From the NCBI GenBank assembly GCA_017412705.1, contig JAFPWS010000003.1:1-47083 (forward strand): a stretch of 47,083 bases of DNA. Reading direction: 5' to 3'. The position numbers were made by a program, and so were the translations under genes. The stretch comes from Prevotella sp. Lineage in GTDB: Bacteria; Bacteroidota; Bacteroidia; Bacteroidales; Bacteroidaceae. The notes below the pieces were generated by a model. It saw nothing but the letters and a program-made list of their open reading frames with translations, did no database searches and was not told where the DNA came from. Shown in pieces: positions 33,981 through 41,746 of the stretch; position 1 is the first letter of the stretch, and every line of letters starts with the position of its first letter.

Positions 33981-35993
33981 ATGAACGACAACAAAGTAAT
34001 GAATCGCGCAGCGGACAACATCCGAATCCTGGCTGCTGCAATGGTAGAGAAAGCAAAGAGTGGACACCCCGGTGGCGCTATGGGTGGTGCTGATTTCATC
34101 AACACGCTGTATAGCGAGTTTCTGGTTTACGACCCTGAGAATCCAGCATGGGAGGGCCGCGACCGTTTCTTCCTTGACCCAGGCCACATGGCTCCTATGC
34201 TCTACAGCCAGCTGGCTCTTATTGGTAAGTACACCCTCGAGGATTTGCAGAACCTGCGCCAATGGGGCTCAGTAACACCTGGTCACCCGGAGCGTGAAAT
34301 TGCCCGTGGCATTGAGAACACCTCTGGTCCTCTGGGTCAGGGTCACACCTTCGCCGTAGGTGCAGCCATTGCTGCCAAGTTCCTGAAGGCTCGTCTGGGC
34401 GAGGTGATGAATCAGACCATCTATGCCTACATCTCCGATGGTGGCGTACAGGAGGAGATTTCACAGGGTGCAGGCCGCATCGCCGGTAACCTGGGACTGG
34501 ACAACCTCATCATGTTCTACGACGCTAACGACATCCAGCTCAGTACCAAGACTGAGGTGGTAACATGCGAGGATACCGCCAAGAAGTACGAGGCTTGGGG
34601 CTGGTATGTGCTGAAGATTGACGGCAACGATGTAGACCAGATTCGCGAGGCCATCAAGAAGGCTCAGGCAGAGAAGGACCGTCCTACCCTCATCATAGGC
34701 CATTGTGTCATGGGTAAGGGTGCCCGCAAGGCTGACGGCTCCAGCTACGAGAGCAACTGTGCTACACATGGTGCTCCTCTGGGTGGCGACAACTTCGTGC
34801 AGACCATGAAGAACCTCGGTGCCGATCCTGAGAACCCCTTCCAGATATTCCCCGAAGTCAAGGAACTCTACGCCAAGCGTGCTGAGGAGCTGAAGAAAAT
34901 TTGCGCCGAGCGTTATGCAGAGAAGGCTGAGTGGGCCAAGGCCAATCCTGAGAAGGCTCAGCAGCTGAAGGACTGGTTCAGCGGCAAGGCTCCGAAGATC
35001 GACTGGAGCAAGGTTGAGCAGAAGGCTGGCAGCGCTACACGTAGTGCATCTGCTGCTGTGCTCGGTCAGCTCGCTGAGCAGGTGCCCAACATGATCTGCG
35101 CATCTGCCGACCTGTCTAACTCTGACAATACCAACGGCTTCCTCAAGAAGACACACGACCTCGTTCGTGGCGACTTCAGCGGTGCTTTCTTCCAGGCTGG
35201 TGTAGCTGAGCTCACAATGGCATGCTGCTGTATCGGTATGGCTCTGCACGGTGGTGTTATCCCCGCTTGCGGTACCTTCTTCGTATTCTCTGACTACATG
35301 AAGCCTGCCGTACGTATGGCTGCCCTCATGGAACTGCCCGTGAAGTTCATCTGGACTCACGATGCCTTCCGTGTAGGTGAGGATGGTCCTACCCACGAGC
35401 CTGTTGAGCAGGAGGCACAGATCCGTCTGATGGAGAAGCTGAAGAACCACCATGGCAAGAACTCTGTACTCGTAGTTCGTCCTGCCGATGCCGAGGAGAC
35501 AACCGTTTGCTGGCGCATGGCAATGGAGAACATCGATACCCCGACCGCTCTCATCTTCTCTCGTCAGAACATCGAGATGCTGCCCGAGGGCAACGACTAC
35601 AATCAGGCCACTAAGGGTGCTTACGTTGTAGCTGGTTCCGATGAGAACTACGACGTGATTCTGCTGGCTTCTGGTTCTGAGGTTTCTACCCTCGAGGCTG
35701 GTGCCAAGCTGCTCCGCGAGGATGGTGTCAAGGTACGCATCGTGAGCGTTCCTTCCGAGGGTCTGTTCCGCAGCCAGCCGAAGGAGTATCAGCAGAGCGT
35801 GCTGCCTGCAGGTAAGAAGAAGTTCGGTCTGACCGCTGGTCTGCCCGTGAACCTCGAGGGTCTCGTAGGTGCCGACGGTACCGTTTGGGGTCTCGAGAGC
35901 TTCGGTTTCTCTGCTCCTTACAAGGTGCTCGACGAGAAGCTCGGCTTCACCGGTGAGAATGTTTACAAACAGGTTAAAAAGCTCCTTGCCTAA
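33981..35993 (+). CDS. tkt: Transketolase
   Basis: 670 residues, the usual length. Thiamine-diphosphate domain with HPGGAMGGADF and IYAYISDGGVQEEISQGAGRIAGNLGLDNLIMFYDANDIQLS, second domain with MACCCIGMALHGGVIPACGTFFVFSDYMKPAVRMAAL and the signature THDAFRVGEDGPTHEPVEQEAQ, and a C-terminal domain. It moves two-carbon units between pentose and other sugar phosphates, the entry point for xylulose 5-phosphate from arabinose. The stop overlaps the rpiB start by 1 nt (TAATG). Confidence 0.97.
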   Translation: MNDNKVMNRAADNIRILAAAMVEKAKSGHPGGAMGGADFINTLYSEFLVYDPENPAWEGRDRFFLDPGHMAPMLYSQLALIGKYTLEDLQNLRQWGSVTPGHPEREIARGIENTSGPLGQGHTFAVGAAIAAKFLKARLGEVMNQTIYAYISDGGVQEEISQGAGRIAGNLGLDNLIMFYDANDIQLSTKTEVVTCEDTAKKYEAWGWYVLKIDGNDVDQIREAIKKAQAEKDRPTLIIGHCVMGKGARKADGSSYESNCATHGAPLGGDNFVQTMKNLGADPENPFQIFPEVKELYAKRAEELKKICAERYAEKAEWAKANPEKAQQLKDWFSGKAPKIDWSKVEQKAGSATRSASAAVLGQLAEQVPNMICASADLSNSDNTNGFLKKTHDLVRGDFSGAFFQAGVAELTMACCCIGMALHGGVIPACGTFFVFSDYMKPAVRMAALMELPVKFIWTHDAFRVGEDGPTHEPVEQEAQIRLMEKLKNHHGKNSVLVVRPADAEETTVCWRMAMENIDTPTALIFSRQNIEMLPEGNDYNQATKGAYVVAGSDENYDVILLASGSEVSTLEAGAKLLREDGVKVRIVSVPSEGLFRSQPKEYQQSVLPAGKKKFGLTAGLPVNLEGLVGADGTVWGLESFGFSAPYKVLDEKLGFTGENVYKQVKKLLA

Positions 35994-36439
35994 TGGAAGT
36001 AAAAAAAGTTGGAGTAGCTTGCGACCACGCAGGCTACCCACTTAAGAAGTTCGTGCTCCAGTATCTTGAGGAGAAGGGTTATCCCTACAAGGACTATGGT
36101 ACCTGGAGTGACGCCAGTGTCGATTATCCCGACTTCGGTCATGCACTCGCTGAGGGCATCGAGAGCGGTGAGGTTTATCCCGGTATTGCCATCTGTGGCT
36201 CTGGCGAGGGTATATCTATCACCTTGAACAAGCACCAGCAGGTGCGCGCAGGCTTGTGCTGGATTCCTGAGATTGCACATCTCATCCGTCAACACAACGA
36301 TGCCAATGTGCTGGTCATGCCTGGTCGATTCATCGACAACAACATGGCCCGTAAGATCATGGACGAGTTCTTTACTGCTACCTTTGAGGGTGGCCGACAT
36401 CAGAAACGAGTCGATAAAATACCTGTTGTACAAAAATAA
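35993..36439 (+). CDS. rpiB: Ribose-5-phosphate isomerase B
   Basis: 148 residues, full length for RpiB. It begins KKVGVACDHAGYPLKKFVLQYLEEKGY and contains the active-site cysteine in IAICGSGEGISITLNKHQQVRAGLCW. It converts ribulose and ribose 5-phosphate. Translationally coupled to tkt and followed by a strong terminator. Confidence 0.96.
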   Translation: MEVKKVGVACDHAGYPLKKFVLQYLEEKGYPYKDYGTWSDASVDYPDFGHALAEGIESGEVYPGIAICGSGEGISITLNKHQQVRAGLCWIPEIAHLIRQHNDANVLVMPGRFIDNNMARKIMDEFFTATFEGGRHQKRVDKIPVVQK

Positions 36440-36446
36440 CATAAGG

Positions 36447-36472
36447 AACGGCGATTATTTCGCCGTTTTTTT
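36447..36472 (+). terminator. Terminator of the tkt-rpiB unit
   Basis: AACGGCG (36447-36453) and CGCCGTT (36461-36467) with a 7-nt loop and a T run through 36472. Confidence 0.9.
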
Positions 36473-36473
36473 G

Positions 36474-36481
36474 TACCTTTG
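36474..36481 (+). promoter_or_regulatory. -7 element of the LolA-like gene
   Basis: TACCTTTG ends 8 nt before the ATG at 36490 and follows directly after the T run of the previous terminator. The transcript would be nearly leaderless. Confidence 0.6.
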
Positions 36482-36489
36482 CAGCCCGT

Positions 36490-37107
36490 ATGAAAAGATT
36501 GTTTGTTTTAATAGGAATATTGTGGGTTGCCATAGGGCTCAGCGCCCAGGAACATGAGACGCCCAATGCACAGCAGGCCCGTCGCATGTTCATGGATACA
36601 TACAACATGATTTATGGTGGGACAGGCTCGCAGCTTCACTACAAGGTTAACATCATCGGCATCTATAAGACCGAGGGTACCATCTGGACCAAGGGCAAGA
36701 AGAGCAAGTTCATCGACGAGAAATACATTGCCTGGAACGACGATGTCACCTACTACCGTCTGGAACGTAAGAAGAACCGGATCACCATCTATGACGCCCA
36801 TTCTGAGGAGCGCGACAAGTATGCAGCCAAGTTCAAGTTCGTGCCCGAGAACTACACCTACAGCATCAAGGACTCCGACAAGGGCTACTACATCACCCTC
36901 AAGGCAAAGAAAGGCGTCAAGGGCATCAAGGAAGCCCGCTGCCTACTTGACAAGAAGACCCGCTATCCCATCAGTGTCCGCATCAAGCTGGGCATCTTCC
37001 ACACCACCATCAAGATTAGTGATGTCAGGGTTGGCGAGATACACGACTCATTCTTCAAGTTCCCCCGCGAGCAATATCCCAACTGCGAGTACGTTGACAA
37101 GCGCTAA
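36490..37107 (+). CDS. LolA-like putative outer membrane lipoprotein carrier
   Basis: 205 residues with a signal peptide MKRLFVLIGILWVAIGLSAQ and probable periplasmic location. The rest is a single beta-rich domain (LHYKVNIIGIYKTEGTIWTKGKKSKFIDEKYIAWNDDVTYYRLERKKNRITIYDA, YSIKDSDKGYYITLKAKKGVKGIKEARCLLDKKTRYPISVRIKLGIFHTTIKISDVRVG), which follows the LolA/DUF4292-like half-barrel pattern. Bacteroidota carry several such paralogues that may carry lipids or lipoproteins. Function is inferred from fold only. It has its own promoter. Confidence 0.7.
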   Translation: MKRLFVLIGILWVAIGLSAQEHETPNAQQARRMFMDTYNMIYGGTGSQLHYKVNIIGIYKTEGTIWTKGKKSKFIDEKYIAWNDDVTYYRLERKKNRITIYDAHSEERDKYAAKFKFVPENYTYSIKDSDKGYYITLKAKKGVKGIKEARCLLDKKTRYPISVRIKLGIFHTTIKISDVRVGEIHDSFFKFPREQYPNCEYVDKR

Positions 37108-37144
37108 CGTATAAGGTTTGGGGCTATCGGCTGTGCGTCGCCTG

Positions 37145-39211
37145 CTAATAGATGGTAAACAATATCTTGTCCATCTGGGTCTCGTTGATGCAGACCACGT
37201 GGTCGGTGACATAGCGATACAGACCGGCATTGTTGGTGACCACCAGTCGATACAGCTGGCCAGGTGTGGCATCCGTACTGAGCACGGTAACCGCCCGGCT
37301 GTTCTTCATCGGCAGATACTCGTGGAAGCAGCCCGACGACATTGTCTCAAACACGTCGCTATCGTCGGCAACGGCACGTCCGTAAATGGTCTCCTCGGTA
37401 TAGTAGCAGCCGTTGTTGTGAGGTGTCTGACCCGTAAACTTCTTCATGCGTGTCGTGGCAAGGCAGCACTCTCCGGCTCCGAAAGCCACCACGCGCTGCA
37501 GTTTAGGCCACAGGGAATTGGCCACCGGGCTTTCTGAGGCGAAAGCCTTGCTAACCTCATCGGCGCGCTGGGAGTCAGCCTCGCACAATTCCTCTAACAG
37601 CTCGTTGCGATGTCGCGTCATGTATTCGAACATGTCGGCCACGCGTCGTGTGTCGCATGCCACAATCTGGTCGATGTCGCGGTCAAGCAGCGCATACCGG
37701 CATATCGTGTGCATCTCCTCCTGCGGGTCAGTCTTGAAGAACTGTGCGTCGGGCATGGAGAACGTCGCACGGTTCTTGCCTCGCGCATAGTGGTAGTACC
37801 ACATGTATTTCTTCACCATCTGGCTCTCCAGCGTCTCCACCGTACACCCGTCGTTGGTCTGGCTTTTTCGCGGTCCGACGATGGCCACGAGCAGGTTGTG
37901 GTGACCCTTCAGCGTCGTGGCGAAATACTCCATGTAGGGTTGCAGATGCTCGTCGGTACAGGGGAATCGTTGTCCCTTGGCATTGACGAGATACTGCCGC
38001 ACGCTGGCAGAGGTCAGTATCCCACTCTCGCCGATGTTGGTCTGCAAGTCAATCAGGCGTTTGTAGTTATCATAGTCGGTCAGCGGCACCAGCTGCTGGT
38101 AGTCGGCCAGGGTCTCCGTCTCGTCGAAGTGGTAGTGCTTTCCGTAGTCCGTCGTAGCGTTGACGCGCAGTATCTTTATCAGGTCTGGCCACCCGTTCTG
38201 CGCATCCTTCAACATGGGACTTTCCATCGGATTCTCGGGATTGCGCAACACTTCCTGTGGCAGGTGATAGTTCAGGTAGCACTCCTCGGGCGAATGGAGC
38301 TTTGACGGCGTCATCTTACGCAGTTTCTTCAGGTTGGGCTCTGCCATTTCGCACAGCGTGCGCCGTTCCTCTACTGTCAGGTCGGATGCCAGATAGTACT
38401 GTGTCAGCAGCATAAACATCGTCTGTGCCGTATCGTTCACGTCAACTCCCAGCGCCTCAAGGTCGTCGATGATGCGGTTGGCCGACTTGAAGCAGTCCAC
38501 CAGGTCCTCCATCGACTTCTTCTTGTCCTGTATGATGGAGCCGCTATTGATGAAGTAGTGATAGCCGATGAACTGCGGCAGGTAGCAGACACGGTCGGCC
38601 TTCATCAGACACATGCCCGTATGCCATACATCCTCAAGCCACATGACTTCCGTTGAGAACGTGAGGTCGTGCTTGCGCAGGAAAGCCACGTCAAAGAGTC
38701 GCGATGTCGAGAATGGCCACAGTCCGCTGAACATCTCCTCCTGCCGGAAGTCCTTACGGTCCAGCACTATGCGCCACTTCGTCTGGTTCCACAGCACTTT
38801 CTCCGTGTGCGGATGCAGCGTCTCTTTCTCCAGCTCGTACTCGCGTCGGAAGGTCACCACTTGGGCTCCCGTCTCAATCATTTCACGACGGACCACCTCC
38901 AGGCAGTCGGGGGTATAGCTGTCGTCGCCGTCGAGGAATCCCAAGTAAGGTGACGTCACGAACTGCATGCCGTGGTTGCGCGGCGTTGCCGGTGTATGCA
39001 TACCGTCGTTCAGCTCCTTGATGATGACGTTGTTGTTGTTTTTGAACATCTCCGAGAGGCGCGGCAAATACGTCGGCTCAGAGTTATGCACTACGATAAT
39101 CCACTCTATGTTGTTAAAGCCGATTGACTGGCAGCGCATCGACTCAGCACACTTCTCAAACATGCCCATGTCCACATTGTGGAAGGGCGTCACAACCGAT
39201 ACCTTATACAT
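37145..39211 (-). CDS. GT2 glycosyltransferase fused to a GH3 (auxin-conjugase-type) domain
   Basis: 688 residues. Residues 1 to about 330 are a GT2 glycosyltransferase: YKVSVVTPFHNVDMGMFEKCAESMRCQS, the DxD-type motif YLGFLDGDDSYTPDCLE, and MWLEDVWHTGMCL. From about 332 to the end the sequence follows GH3 acyl-acid-amido-synthetase proteins: TTDYGKHYHFDETETLADYQQLVPLTDYDNYKRLI, LWPKLQRVVAFG, CFHEYLPM and GQLYRLVVTNNAGLYRYVTDHVV. In normal GH3 enzymes the ATP loop is SGTTGKPKYIPVT; here the aligned region is LVNAKGQRFPCT (K412 kept, the SGTTG part lost), so ATP-dependent chemistry is doubtful. The GT half has no signal peptide. Acceptor, donor and the role of the GH3 part are unknown. Single-gene unit with its own promoter. 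Confidence 0.85.
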   Translation of the reverse strand: MYKVSVVTPFHNVDMGMFEKCAESMRCQSIGFNNIEWIIVVHNSEPTYLPRLSEMFKNNNNVIIKELNDGMHTPATPRNHGMQFVTSPYLGFLDGDDSYTPDCLEVVRREMIETGAQVVTFRREYELEKETLHPHTEKVLWNQTKWRIVLDRKDFRQEEMFSGLWPFSTSRLFDVAFLRKHDLTFSTEVMWLEDVWHTGMCLMKADRVCYLPQFIGYHYFINSGSIIQDKKKSMEDLVDCFKSANRIIDDLEALGVDVNDTAQTMFMLLTQYYLASDLTVEERRTLCEMAEPNLKKLRKMTPSKLHSPEECYLNYHLPQEVLRNPENPMESPMLKDAQNGWPDLIKILRVNATTDYGKHYHFDETETLADYQQLVPLTDYDNYKRLIDLQTNIGESGILTSASVRQYLVNAKGQRFPCTDEHLQPYMEYFATTLKGHHNLLVAIVGPRKSQTNDGCTVETLESQMVKKYMWYYHYARGKNRATFSMPDAQFFKTDPQEEMHTICRYALLDRDIDQIVACDTRRVADMFEYMTRHRNELLEELCEADSQRADEVSKAFASESPVANSLWPKLQRVVAFGAGECCLATTRMKKFTGQTPHNNGCYYTEETIYGRAVADDSDVFETMSSGCFHEYLPMKNSRAVTVLSTDATPGQLYRLVVTNNAGLYRYVTDHVVCINETQMDKILFTIY

Positions 39212-39268
39212 ATTCTACATACTTTATTCATTACCACTTCACCGCCTCTGCTTTCATCATTACGTCAG

Positions 39269-39276
39269 CAAAGATA
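39269..39276 (-). promoter_or_regulatory. -7 element of the GT2-GH3 gene
   Basis: TATCTTTG on the minus strand, 57 nt before the ATG. No TTTG is seen at the right distance. The 256-nt gap to the next gene holds only this and the pheC-like promoter. Confidence 0.55.
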
Positions 39277-39402
39277 CGATTTTTATGGCAGAATCGTTAC
39301 GCTTTTCATTATAATTATTATGCCTTTAACATTTTTACACCCATGCCCGGCCATGCCGGAACTCTCTTTTGTGCTAAGACATTCATTTTCCCCTCAAAAA
39401 GT

Positions 39403-39433
39403 TTTGGTAATGCGGAAATAATCGCTATCTTTG
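39403..39433 (+). promoter_or_regulatory. Promoter of the pheC-like gene
   Basis: TTTG (39403-39406), a 19-nt spacer and TATCTTTG (39426-39433) are an exact consensus match. The start is near 39440. Confidence 0.75.
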
Positions 39434-39468
39434 CCAACATGAAATGTTGAATCAATAATGAGAAGACA

Positions 39469-40287
39469 ATGAGAAAGATTCTGGATTGGAGACTCGCTGC
39501 CATCCTACTGACATTATGCAGCTCTACAGTATTCGCGGCTTGTTCTGGCAGTAACACTTCACCTGACGGAAAGGTCACAGAAATCATAGAGCGAGGCACT
39601 TTGCTCGTTGGTACTACTGGCGACTATCGTCCGCTGTCGTTCTGTGAGGCAGACGGAACATATTGGGGCTTTGGCATAGAAGTGGCCAAAGAAATTGCCG
39701 GCTACATTGGCGTCGAGCCTGCCTTCGTGAAAACCTCATGGCCTACGCTGACAGCCGATGTGTTGGCAGAACCTCAGCTGTTCGACCTTGCCATAGGCGG
39801 CATTACCATTACTGACACCCGGCGTGAGACCATGCTGATGAGCGAAGGGTATCTGGCTAATGGCAAGACTATTCTTTGCCGCACATCAGAAGCAGACCGT
39901 TTCCGCACATTGGCCGACATAGACAAACCTGAGGTACGCGTCATGGTGAATCCCGGAGGACTGAATGAGAAGTTTGCCAAGGAGAACCTCACTCATGCCA
40001 TCATCGTTGTTCATCAGAAAAACGAGGAAATACCTTCTCTTGTAGCTCAGGGAGAGGCCGACGTAATGATTACAGAGATTACCGAAGCCCCTTACTATGT
40101 GCAAGCGGACTCCCGACTGGCAGCCCCACTATTGAACGAGCCTTTCACTCATGGAGAGATTGGTGTCCTGATGCGGAAGGAGCAAGACGATTTAATGGAA
40201 AAGGTAAATAACGCCATCCGAAAAATGAAGTCTGACGGCACACTACGCCGACTGCATGAAAAATACGGATTGATATACGCGTATTAA
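39469..40287 (+). CDS. pheC: Periplasmic cyclohexadienyl dehydratase-like protein (PheC type)
   Basis: 272 residues. Export signal MRKILDWRLAAILLTLCSSTVFAAC, possibly a lipoprotein (FAAC). The rest is a periplasmic solute-binding-protein fold (SBP_bac_3), but it carries the features that set PheC apart from plain binding proteins: LLVGTTGDYRPLSF, VKTSWPTLTADV, FDLAIGGITITDTRRETM, VRVMVNPGGLNEKFAKENL and EADVMITEITEAPYY. PheC turns prephenate or arogenate into phenylpyruvate or phenylalanine outside the cytoplasm. Arginine, glutamate and lysine positions of the active site are plausible but not checked. An amino-acid-binding protein is the alternative. The next gene is on the opposite strand. 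Confidence 0.75.
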   Translation: MRKILDWRLAAILLTLCSSTVFAACSGSNTSPDGKVTEIIERGTLLVGTTGDYRPLSFCEADGTYWGFGIEVAKEIAGYIGVEPAFVKTSWPTLTADVLAEPQLFDLAIGGITITDTRRETMLMSEGYLANGKTILCRTSEADRFRTLADIDKPEVRVMVNPGGLNEKFAKENLTHAIIVVHQKNEEIPSLVAQGEADVMITEITEAPYYVQADSRLAAPLLNEPFTHGEIGVLMRKEQDDLMEKVNNAIRKMKSDGTLRRLHEKYGLIYAY

Positions 40288-40362
40288 TGAAGAAAAGTCT
40301 CAGCATATTCGGGCAACATGACCTGTTTTTACCATTTGGATGGTAAAGGACTTCCAACGATT

Positions 40363-41337
40363 TCACTTCAGCTTCTTGCTCGCTGCCAACCCTGCCAGAC
40401 GGCCATTGACCACAATGTCGGCCACTCCGTTTCCGCCCAATCGGTTTGCGCCATGCAGACCGCCTGTCACCTCGCCCGCTGCGTAGAGGCCTGGTATCGG
40501 TGAGCCGTCAGCCCGCAGCACCTGGGTCTCAGTGTTCACACTCAAGCCGCCCATGGTGTGGTGGATAGCCGACTTTACGCGTACAGCATAGAAAGGCGGT
40601 GTCTCCAACCGCGTCGGCATCTCTGTGGCACTGCGTCCGAAGTCGTCGTCAAGCCCCTTTTCCTGTTGGGCATTGTATCGGCTGATGCTTTCAGAGAGTC
40701 TTTCTGCCGGGATGTTGACACGGCTGGCCGACTCTTCTACGGTGCTCCCTTCGCTCAGCAGATGCTGGTTGGCGTAGGTCTCGATGGATGCCAGTGACTT
40801 CCTCACAGCCTGGTCGAACACGAGGAAAGCCTCACCGCCAGCCTGCTTCAAAATGGCCGCCGACACCACGTCGCGCGTTTCCATCTCGTTGCAGAAACGC
40901 TGCCCGTATTTGTTCACCAAGATGGCACCATTGCCTCTCACTGCTTCGGTAATGAGGATGTGGTTAGTGGCTTCTGCCGTGGGGTGAATCTGAATGTTCG
41001 CCATCTGGATGGTGGCACCTCCGACGGCTGCCATCCATCCGAAGGCATCGCCCGTAGCCCCGGGATGGTTCAATGTGGCAAATCCGCTCAGTGAGGGCTG
41101 AAGGCGCGTTACCATGTCGAGATTGGCTCCGAAACCACCCGTCGCAATGATGACAGCTTTTGAAGTGAGTGTATAACTGCTGCCGTCGGCATTCTGCACG
41201 CTGACACCAGTCACGCTGCCGTCGGAACTGGTAAGCAACCCTGTCACTTTGTTCGACGTGCGAATCTCGATATTGTCCTTCTCGCTGGCCGAGCGGAGCA
41301 CTTTCGTTAGTGTTTTCGATTGACAAAAAAGAGGCAA
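40363..41337 (-). pseudogene. C-terminal remnant of an FAD-dependent fumarate/urocanate-reductase-like flavoprotein
   Basis: About 320 residues that match the second two thirds of flavocytochrome-c-type reductases (FAD_binding_2): EIRTSNKVTGLL, TSKAVIIATGGFGANLDMVTRLQPSLSGFATLNHPGATGDAFGWMAAVGGA, IQIHPTAEA, AIHHTMGGLSVNTETQVL and the C-terminal FAD/substrate motif GLYAAGEVTGGLHGANRLGGNGVADIVVNGRLAG. The N-terminal GxGxxG nucleotide-binding domain (about 150 residues) is missing. The frame opens only with a TTG at 41337 and there is no plausible start, so this is a truncated gene. The break lies near 41320, where repeat-rich noncoding DNA begins. Confidence 0.8.
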
Positions 41338-41359
41338 GCGTCAAAAACTTCAAAACTAA

Positions 41360-41402
41360 TTGCGCAGAAAAGCATCCTTTGCGCAGAATCCCCGATTTTC
41401 CC
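41360..41402. repeat. Dispersed repeat with paired TTGCGCAG, copy 1
   Basis: TTGCGCAG at 41360-41367 and again at 41379-41386 (19-bp spacing), followed by a CCCGATTTTCC stretch. The same layout occurs at 42177-42217. Confidence 0.5.
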
Positions 41403-41464
41403 GAGAAAAGACAGGAGTGCAGGGCAAGGAAAAAGAGCACAGAGCAAAAAGGAACGTCATCTTT

Positions 41465-41574
41465 CGCGCGTTCTGACGGCTTCTCCCGCGCGTTCTAATG
41501 GCTTCCCCGGCGCGTTCTAACAGCTACTCCGGCTAGTTCTAATGGCTTCCCCGGCTCGTTCTAACGGAGCCAGA
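41465..41574. repeat. Tandem array, five 22-bp units (array 4)
   Basis: Exactly 110 bp: units at 41465-41486, 41487-41508, 41509-41530, 41531-41552 and 41553-41574. Each carries GTTCT(A/G)A at positions 6-12 of the unit; units 2 and 4 share GTTCTAATGGCTTCCCC. The first two units start CGCGCG, later ones GGC. Within the 409-nt gap between the flavoprotein remnant and the small membrane protein gene (41338-41746) I find no gene. Confidence 0.85.
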
Positions 41575-41641
41575 AAAGGTGTGCGGACGTAGCAAACGGG
41601 GGCATCCCCCTATTCAAACAGGGATTGAGAGCCGGGCTAAG

Positions 41642-41729
41642 TATCTTTTGCCTATAGCCAAAATATCTTTCACCTATAGCCAAAACAACTTGCGCCTATA
41701 GGCAAAAGACCTTTCGCCTATACGCAAAA
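41642..41729. repeat. Tandem array, four 22-bp units (array 5)
   Basis: Units at 41642-41663, 41664-41685, 41686-41707 and 41708-41729. Each ends CCTATA(G/C)(C/G)CAAAA, and units 1 and 2 start TATCTTT. Unit 3 contains the perfect palindrome GCCTATAGGC. It ends 17 nt before the stop of the small membrane protein gene. Confidence 0.85.
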
Positions 41730-41746
41730 TAGAAAACACTTCCGAT

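Noticed and set aside
40328-40347. Hairpin TTTACCAT/ATGGTAAA past the pheC-like gene
   Set aside because: The stem is 8 bp but no T run follows on either strand, so I do not call a terminator.
26183-41729. CRISPR array
   Set aside because: The repeats adjoin one another with no spacers, the units vary, and no cas genes are nearby.
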